From Verrucomicrobiota bacterium (GTDB lineage Bacteria > Verrucomicrobiota > Verrucomicrobiia > Limisphaerales > AV2): 11,677 nt of DNA. The DNA is taken from NCBI GenBank assembly GCA_003218935.1, contig QHPA01000071.1, positions 1-11,677 of the forward strand, written 5' to 3'. How positions within the stretch are numbered: position 1 is the stretch's first letter; every line of letters starts with the position of its first letter. The notes under the pieces are model-generated. The model saw only the letters and a program-made list of their open reading frames with translations. It had not been told where the DNA came from and made no database searches. Shown piece after piece: positions 7,354 to 11,677 of this stretch. A program made the translations under genes and the position numbers.

Positions 7354-9162
7354 ATGAAAACCAAGACGCTCGCTATGAAAACGCAAAGACCTCACTCGCT
7401 CAAAATTTTGGCCGTGTCGCTCTTGTTGTCGGTGATCGCCTCTTCAGCTCAAGAAACCGGCTCTCTGCCCACGGTGACTATGGCGGCGAACAACAGCGCC
7501 CCCGGCCAAGACCTCTTCGTGTCTGAAGCGAACGGGAGCGTTGCGAAAATTTCTCCAGATGGCGCGCAGAGCATCTTTGCCGCCGGAATGAAGCGACCGC
7601 TTGGTCTGGCAGTTGACCGAGCCGGCAACCTCTTTGTAGCGGACGGATTCAGCGCCACCATTTACAAATTCACTCCAGACGGCGCCGGGAGCGCTTTTGC
7701 CACCAACATCTACAGCCCTTTTGCTCTGGCTTTCGACAGCGCCGGTAATCTCTTTGCGACTGATGATTATGGGTCTGTTTATGTATTTAACCCGGATGGC
7801 GCCCACAGCCTCTTTGCCTCCGGCATGCAGCATACCAGCGCCCTGGCCTTTGACAGCGCGGGTAACCTCTTCGTGACGGACTCCGGGAGCGCCAGCAACG
7901 ACGCCCATATTTACAAATTTACGCCTGTCGGCGCGGGAAGCACCTTCGCTTCGGGCCTTGACGAATCCTATGGCCTTGCCTCTAAGAGCGCGGGAGACCT
8001 TTTTTATTCAGACTATCTCACCGGCGACATTTACCGATTCACTGCCGAAGGCCAACAGAGCACGTTTGCCTCCGGGTTGAACTATCCTGACGGCCTGGCC
8101 TTTGACGGCGCTGGTATTCTCTATGTGGCGGACCCAGGCAGCGGGAACATCTACAAATTTACCACGGACGGCGCGCGAAGCACGCTTGCCTCCGGGTTGA
8201 ACGGGCCGACATTTATTGCTTTCGCTCCCAACACGGCCCCTGTGGACACCACGCCGCCGACGGTGACCGTCACGACAGGGGACAGTTCCGCCGGCGAAAA
8301 TGACCTGAACGCCGGCTGGTTCACGATCAGCCGCACCGGCGACACCGGCGCGGCGTTAACAGTTTATTTCACGATCGGCGGAACGGCCACCAGCGGCAGC
8401 GATTATCAGCCCCTCGGCGATTCGGTGAGCATCCCTGCCGGCGCGGTTTCGGCCGACGTCGTCGTGCAGCCAATTGATGATTCGGAAGCGGAAGGCACTG
8501 AAACGGTCGTGCTCACGCTGTCTTCGAATGCGGTTTACATGCTTGAATCGCCCAGCAGCGCCACCGTCACGATCACCGACAATGACACGCTGCCTGTGCT
8601 AACGGTGCAGGTCACCGACCCGAATGCTTCAGAAACCGGACCTGATCCCGGCACATTCACGATCAGCCGCAGCGGGGACACCAATTCAGATTTGACCGTG
8701 TATTACACCTTCGGGCTAGGCGGCGGGACGGCCAGCTATGGGACAGATTACCAGACCGTGCCCGGCACTGCCGGCAACCCGCTGCCCTACTCAGTGACCA
8801 TTCCCGCCAGCGCGACTTCGGTTGCGGTCACAGTCGTGCCGATTGACGACGACGAACCGGAACCCAGCGAGACCGTAGTGCTCACGCTGTATCCGGATTA
8901 TGCTCATGAAGCCTACAAGATCGGCGAGCCCGCCAACGCCACCGTTACGATTGCGGACAATGATCCGGTCGTGACCGATCCCACCATCCGCGCGGGGAAT
9001 CTCTTTGTGTCAGATGGCTCTGGCAGAGGCAACATTTATCAATTCGCTCCGGACGGAACCCGAAGCACTTTTGCCTCCGGGTTGAGCGGTGGTCTGGCCT
9101 TTGATCAAGCAGACAACCTTTTCGTGGCGGCCGGTGACATATACAAATTTGCTCCCGATTGA
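7354..9162 (+). CDS. Secreted NHL/Vgb-like beta-propeller and Calx-beta protein, truncated by an internal stop
   Basis: This 602-residue product is the intact 5' part of a longer gene. Residues 1-33 form a Sec signal peptide (basic start, LAVSLLLSVIASSAQ). Residues 52-292 contain six repeats of about 40 residues with the pattern GNLFVAD...GNIYKFTPDGARSTFASGLN..GLAFDSA, an NHL/streptogramin-lyase-like propeller. Two Calx-beta domains follow (about 302-412 and 415-537), each ending TVTI(T/A)DND and holding the (V)xPIDDxExE and ETVVLTL motifs that supply the usual calcium-binding acidic residues. A second propeller begins at 548 but is cut by TGA at 9160-9162, at the Gly position of a PDGxRSTF repeat (GGA to TGA). 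The same frame continues with clear repeats. A role at the cell surface or in the matrix is inferred from domain types. No anchor or sorting signal is in the truncated product. Confidence 0.85.
   Translation: MKTKTLAMKTQRPHSLKILAVSLLLSVIASSAQETGSLPTVTMAANNSAPGQDLFVSEANGSVAKISPDGAQSIFAAGMKRPLGLAVDRAGNLFVADGFSATIYKFTPDGAGSAFATNIYSPFALAFDSAGNLFATDDYGSVYVFNPDGAHSLFASGMQHTSALAFDSAGNLFVTDSGSASNDAHIYKFTPVGAGSTFASGLDESYGLASKSAGDLFYSDYLTGDIYRFTAEGQQSTFASGLNYPDGLAFDGAGILYVADPGSGNIYKFTTDGARSTLASGLNGPTFIAFAPNTAPVDTTPPTVTVTTGDSSAGENDLNAGWFTISRTGDTGAALTVYFTIGGTATSGSDYQPLGDSVSIPAGAVSADVVVQPIDDSEAEGTETVVLTLSSNAVYMLESPSSATVTITDNDTLPVLTVQVTDPNASETGPDPGTFTISRSGDTNSDLTVYYTFGLGGGTASYGTDYQTVPGTAGNPLPYSVTIPASATSVAVTVVPIDDDEPEPSETVVLTLYPDYAHEAYKIGEPANATVTIADNDPVVTDPTIRAGNLFVSDGSGRGNIYQFAPDGTRSTFASGLSGGLAFDQADNLFVAAGDIYKFAPD
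7507..8229 (+). repeat. Propeller module 1: six intact repeats
   Basis: Six coding repeats are marked by DLFVSE, NLFVAD, NLFATD, NLFVTD, DLFYSD and ILYVAD. Each is followed by an IYKF(T)PDG strand and a FASG turn. The module ends with GPTFIAFAPNT directly before the first Calx-beta domain. Confidence 0.85.
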
Positions 9163-9743
9163 GCCCGAAGCACTTTTGCTTCCGGCGGCAGTGGTGCTCT
9201 GGCGATTGATCCGGCGGGCAACCTTTATACGGGAGATGGCAACGCGAACATTTACAAATTCAGCCCGGACGGCACGCGCAGCACCCTGGCCACTTGGATC
9301 ATCGGATACGACAACCCGGTTTCTTTGGCCGTAAACGGCGCGGGGCATCTCTTCGTGGGAGACGTCTATTACTATACCCACTCTGGCCGGATTGTTGAAT
9401 TCGCGCCGGATGGAACACAGAGCACTTTCTACGAAGAGCAAATTGCGCCTTATGGTCTGGCCTTTGACAGCGCGGGCAATCTCTTGGTGGCGGACCCGGC
9501 CATCCCGACCACAGTCCCTCTCGTTACGTTCCCGGCATTGACGAAATAACTCCGGGTGGCGCGCGGAGCATCTTTGCTGCGGGGTTCGATATTAACTTGC
9601 CCACAGGCGTCGTCGTTGACAGTGCAGGTAATGTCTTTCTGACGGATTCCGGTGCCGGTAAGATCTACAAATTCACTCCGGACGGTGTGCGAAGCACCTT
9701 TGCCACCGGATTGAACCAGCCGACCTTCATGGCCTTTGCTCCC
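8995..9743 (+). repeat. Propeller module 2: six repeats, broken by a stop and a frameshift
   Basis: Repeats are marked by NLFVSD, NLFVAA, NLYTGD, HLFVGD, NLLVAD and NVFLTD. The module ends QPTFMAFAPNT, the same closing signature as module 1, so the two are duplicates. The TGA at 9160 interrupts the second repeat. A missing base near the GG at 9498-9499 moves the frame in the fifth: restoring one G joins NLLVADP to GHPDHSPSRYVPGIDEITP. Confidence 0.85.
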
Positions 9744-10878
9744 AACACCGCCACGCCGCCACTGCCCACGGTGCGTCTGGTGAACAACTACCCCAGTCAG
9801 GGGTGTCATCCGTGACAACGATTACGATACTCCGGCAACGGTGTCTGTGTCGGCTTCGGGGGCAGCCTCTGAAGGTGGCCCCGGCGAGGGTTGGACGAAT
9901 TTCCGGTTCGACCGTTCTCCCTATTCTGGCACGAGCGCCCCGCTAACGGTCTATTTCGCGCTGGGCGGAACGGCGATCAACGGTGTTGACTACGAGCAAT
10001 TGTCGAACTCCGTGACGTTCCCCTTCGGGGTGTACACGACCTACCTTCGCGTGCAGCCGATTGATGACACAGAAGTCGAAGGAGATGAAACGGTCGTCCT
10101 CACCATCTCGACGAATTCAGCGTACACAATCGGCACATCAGGCAGCGCCACCGTCACCATTGCGGACAACGATCAACCTCCACCACCCACACCACCGCCC
10201 TCGGCAGTGAAATGACCAACGCGCCGTACAGCGTCAGTTGGGATACGACGACGACGCCTGACGGCACACACACGCTGACTGCTGCCGCGCGCGACGCTGC
10301 GGGCAATCAAGGCACTTCCAGTCCAGTCACTGTCGTGGGTGAACAATAGCTCTCGCGCGCAGAATCTCTTTGTAGCGGATTTGGCATTTGCAACATTTAT
10401 GAATTCACTCCGGACGGCGCGCAGAGCACCTTTGGCTTCGGAGGGAGCAGCCCTCATGGCCTGGCCTTTGACAACGCGGGCAATCTGTTTGTGGCCGCTC
10501 TTAGCGATGGCAGAATATACAAGGTCACGCCGGATGGCGCGCGGAGCGTCTTTGCCTCCGGTGCGGCTTTTGTTGGTCTGGCCTTTGACGGCGCAGGCGA
10601 CCTCTTTGAGGCGGATCTGGATGGCGGCAATATTTACAGATTCACTCCGGACGGTGTACGGAGCACTTTTGCCTCCGGATTGGGTAACCCAACCGGTATC
10701 GCGTTCGCCCCACGCTGGACACCACGCCACCGACGGTGCAGGTCATCGCGAGCGATTATTGGGCTTCAGAATATGGGATGGAACAAATCCTGACCCAGGC
10801 CAGTTCGTCTTCTGGCGGAACGGTGAGACAACCGGCGCGTTAACGGTGTACTACATGCTCAGCGGAAGCGCCAGCAAC
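9163..10878 (+). pseudogene. Decayed 3' part of the Calx-beta/propeller gene
   Basis: Downstream of the TGA at 9160 the protein can be followed across frames: rest of propeller 2 (frame of 7354 to about 9498, then -1 to about 9800); a third Calx-beta (about 9769-10173, with VQPIDDTEVEGDETVVLTIS); the second half only of a bacterial Ig-like domain (10197-10349, NAPYSVSWDTTTTPDGTHTL); a three-repeat propeller (10363-10712); and half a Calx-beta (to 10878, GETTGALTVYYMLSGSASN). Lesions: extra G in 9800-9803, junction near 10185-10197 with the first half of the Ig domain lost, extra G in 10337-10339, missing T at 10380-10382, missing C at 10708-10711, missing A at 10785-10787. Each fix restores a family-like peptide, so this is a degraded gene and not separate small genes. 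Confidence 0.85.
10363..10712 (+). repeat. Propeller module 3: three repeats in the pseudogene
   Basis: Repeats are marked by NLFVAD, NLFVAA and DLFEAD with IYEFTPDG, IYKVTPDG and IYRFTPDG strands. The module ends NPTGIAFAP, like modules 1 and 2 but with half the repeats. One missing T at 10380-10382 separates its first few residues from the rest. The preceding residues (NNSSRAQ) resemble the lead-in to module 1 (NNSAPGQ). Confidence 0.8.
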
Positions 10879-11024
10879 TGGCTGTGTCGCTTGTGTTGTC
10901 CGTGATCACATCTTCGACTCAGGAATCCGGCGCCCTGCGGGAGGTGACTGTGACGGCCAGCGACGCGATGGCTTGGGAAACCGGACCCGATCCAGGCAGT
11001 TTCACCGGAAAGACAAGTCATTGA
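10879..11024 (+). pseudogene. Second, partial copy of the gene's signal-peptide region fused to a Calx-beta start
   Basis: Positions 10879-10958 align without gaps to 7409-7488, the signal-peptide region of the upstream gene, with about 60 of 80 identical bases by hand count. Translated, LAVSLVLSVITSSTQESG matches LAVSLLLSVIASSAQETG. The alignment starts sharply in the middle of a Calx-beta domain (after GSASN), with no start codon. It continues into VTVTASDAMAWETGPDPGSF, a normal Calx-beta opening, and stops at TGA 11022-11024. This is a fusion scar: the 5' end of a paralogous gene whose signal peptide was followed directly by Calx-beta, joined into the middle of this gene's Calx-beta. Confidence 0.8.
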
Positions 11025-11324
11025 ACACCGCGTTCACCGGACTCGCTCGTAACGCAGCGCGACCATAAAAAGGGTAGAATTGACCAATGGTTCGCAGGTG
11101 GCTCGTTGCCCTCCGACCCGAATTCGTTGCGAAGACCAGGGGGCAATGCCATCAGTTTGAGTGTGCGACGACAGGAGGGTCGTTGCCTGGGGGAAAAAGC
11201 CCAATGGAAAAGATAAGTGGGTGACTTTCCCCATTTCACGCGCGGTAGATTTGACGCAACACGGGTTGAACCGAGTACAAATTCGCGGGAAAAGCTCAAA
11301 AACCTCTCTCGGACAAAGGTCGGC
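11025..11324. other. Gene-free stretch after the pseudogene
   Basis: Nothing with a family resemblance was found on either strand. Minus-strand open frames across this stretch (to 11369) have no recognised motif or start signal. It may hold further degraded paralogue sequence, but no propeller or Calx-beta motif can be read in any frame. Confidence 0.5.
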
Positions 11325-11434
11325 ATGTTTGTAGCTCAACAACCTCGCTATGTCACCTGGCCAACGCAAATCGTCTTGGTGCTTTTGGCCCGTCTTGTCG
11401 CTGGTTGTCAGTTGGAAAGATTGAAATCCCGGTT

Positions 11435-11677
11435 ATGGACTCCAGCAGCCAAAAGGAAATTGTCATCAATGGTGTTCGGTATAACCTGGCCATCCGCCTC
11501 GACGCGCATTGGAGCTACACCGCCGAATGGTGGAACAACCGCGAATACCACAAACACACGCTCGACAATAGCATCAGATCCGATTCCGAAGCCGAACGGG
11601 AGGCTATGGAGGAGATTCGCAAGGCGCATCTCGAAAAGGAGCCCTGGCTTTACGCGGAGATTACGCATCCAGAAAGA
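11435..11677 (+). CDS. Unknown protein, 5' part only (runs off the window)
   Basis: The open frame from ATG 11435 to the window end gives 81 residues with a protein-like composition: IVINGVRYNLAIRLDAHWSY, then WWNNREYHKHTL and an acidic-basic helix (SEAEREAMEEIRKAHLEKE). It was not recognised. No Shine-Dalgarno precedes 11435. In the neighbouring frame, ATG 11325 opens a typical lipoprotein leader (IVLVLLARLVAGC, lipobox LVAGC, residue 28 being Cys) that runs into this region. Adding one A to GGAAAG at 11414-11419 would fuse it in frame as GCQLEKIEIPVMDSSS. So the gene may be an exported lipoprotein with a frameshift, or the start may simply be 11435. Confidence 0.45.
   Translation, partial: MDSSSQKEIVINGVRYNLAIRLDAHWSYTAEWWNNREYHKHTLDNSIRSDSEAEREAMEEIRKAHLEKEPWLYAEITHPER

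Noticed and set aside
7507..8229. Regular repeats as a CRISPR-like or tandem non-coding array.
   Set aside because: The repeats are in-frame coding units of about 120 nt with diverged DNA and conserved protein motifs; there are no identical repeats with unique spacers.
9160..9162. TGA as a recoded codon (selenocysteine or glycine) within a full-length protein.
   Set aside because: Other genes here use TGA as their normal stop (rpoA, MFS). The site aligns to Gly in a structural repeat, no SECIS-like hairpin was evident, and the sequence beyond has further frameshifts.
9498..10787. All frameshifts as homopolymer sequencing errors.
   Set aside because: Cannot be excluded for the single-base events, but the nonsense substitution, the Ig half-domain deletion and the internal signal-peptide fusion are not of that type, and several kilobases of flanking genes are error-free.
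9089..10905. Several short plus-strand open frames (about 70-190 codons) as separate small genes.
   Set aside because: They are pieces of one protein in shifting frames, or out-of-frame reads of the same repeats. None has its own ribosome binding site, and the domain motifs continue from one to the next.
11018..11369. Minus-strand open frames of about 100-110 codons.
   Set aside because: No start signal, no recognised motif, and two of them overlap in different frames with equal (lack of) support.

Overview
The window looks like a chromosomal piece of a GC-rich Verrucomicrobiota bacterium, most likely of the Pedosphaera/Limisphaera side. This placement is inferred. It rests on three things: two secreted PQQ-type beta-propellers that begin with the WPQFLGP signature usual in Planctomycetes and Verrucomicrobia, a DUF5009/HGSNAT-type membrane acyltransferase between them, and secreted Calx-beta proteins plus a 'GGGCGTCTCGCCC' inverted repeat of the kind scattered through such genomes. 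No rRNA, tRNA, CRISPR array, insertion sequence or transposase was seen.

Layout: (1) Positions 2-809 are the end of the ribosomal alpha operon: the C-terminal domain of rpoA, then rplQ, closed by a clear intrinsic terminator. (2) Positions 957-2537 hold one MFS transporter with an unusual charged insert of about 95 residues between TM7 and TM8. (3) A 31/31/31-nt inverted repeat at 2618-2710 lies between the convergent MFS gene and the next operon. (4) On the minus strand, 6707 down to 2791, is a tight three-gene operon: propeller paralogue A, HGSNAT-like acyltransferase, propeller paralogue B. The gaps are 21 and 8 nt. (5) The 646-nt divergent region 6708-7353 contains three strong minus-strand hairpins, the last followed by a U-run (an attenuator-like or small-RNA-like leader), a compound palindrome, and a plausible sigma70 promoter for the plus-strand gene.

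(6) Positions 7354-11024 hold a large modular secreted protein gene: signal peptide, six-repeat propeller, two Calx-beta domains, second six-repeat propeller, Calx-beta, half an Ig-like domain, three-repeat propeller, half a Calx-beta. It is open only to a TGA at 9160, where every equivalent repeat has Gly. After that the homology continues for about 1.7 kb through several +1/-1 shifts in short nucleotide runs and two deletion or fusion junctions. At 10879 the sequence switches abruptly to a second, diverged copy of the signal-peptide region of the same gene. This is a tandem family being recombined and lost. The first 602 codons are intact and may still make a secreted protein.

(7) Positions 11025-11434 have no recognisable gene apart from a possible lipoprotein leader. 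From 11435 a partial unknown plus-strand CDS runs off the window.

No new enzymatic or defence system is evident. The parts most worth a second look are the chimeric, decaying Calx-beta/propeller locus, the structured leader of the propeller-acyltransferase operon, and the transporter with the periplasmic insert.
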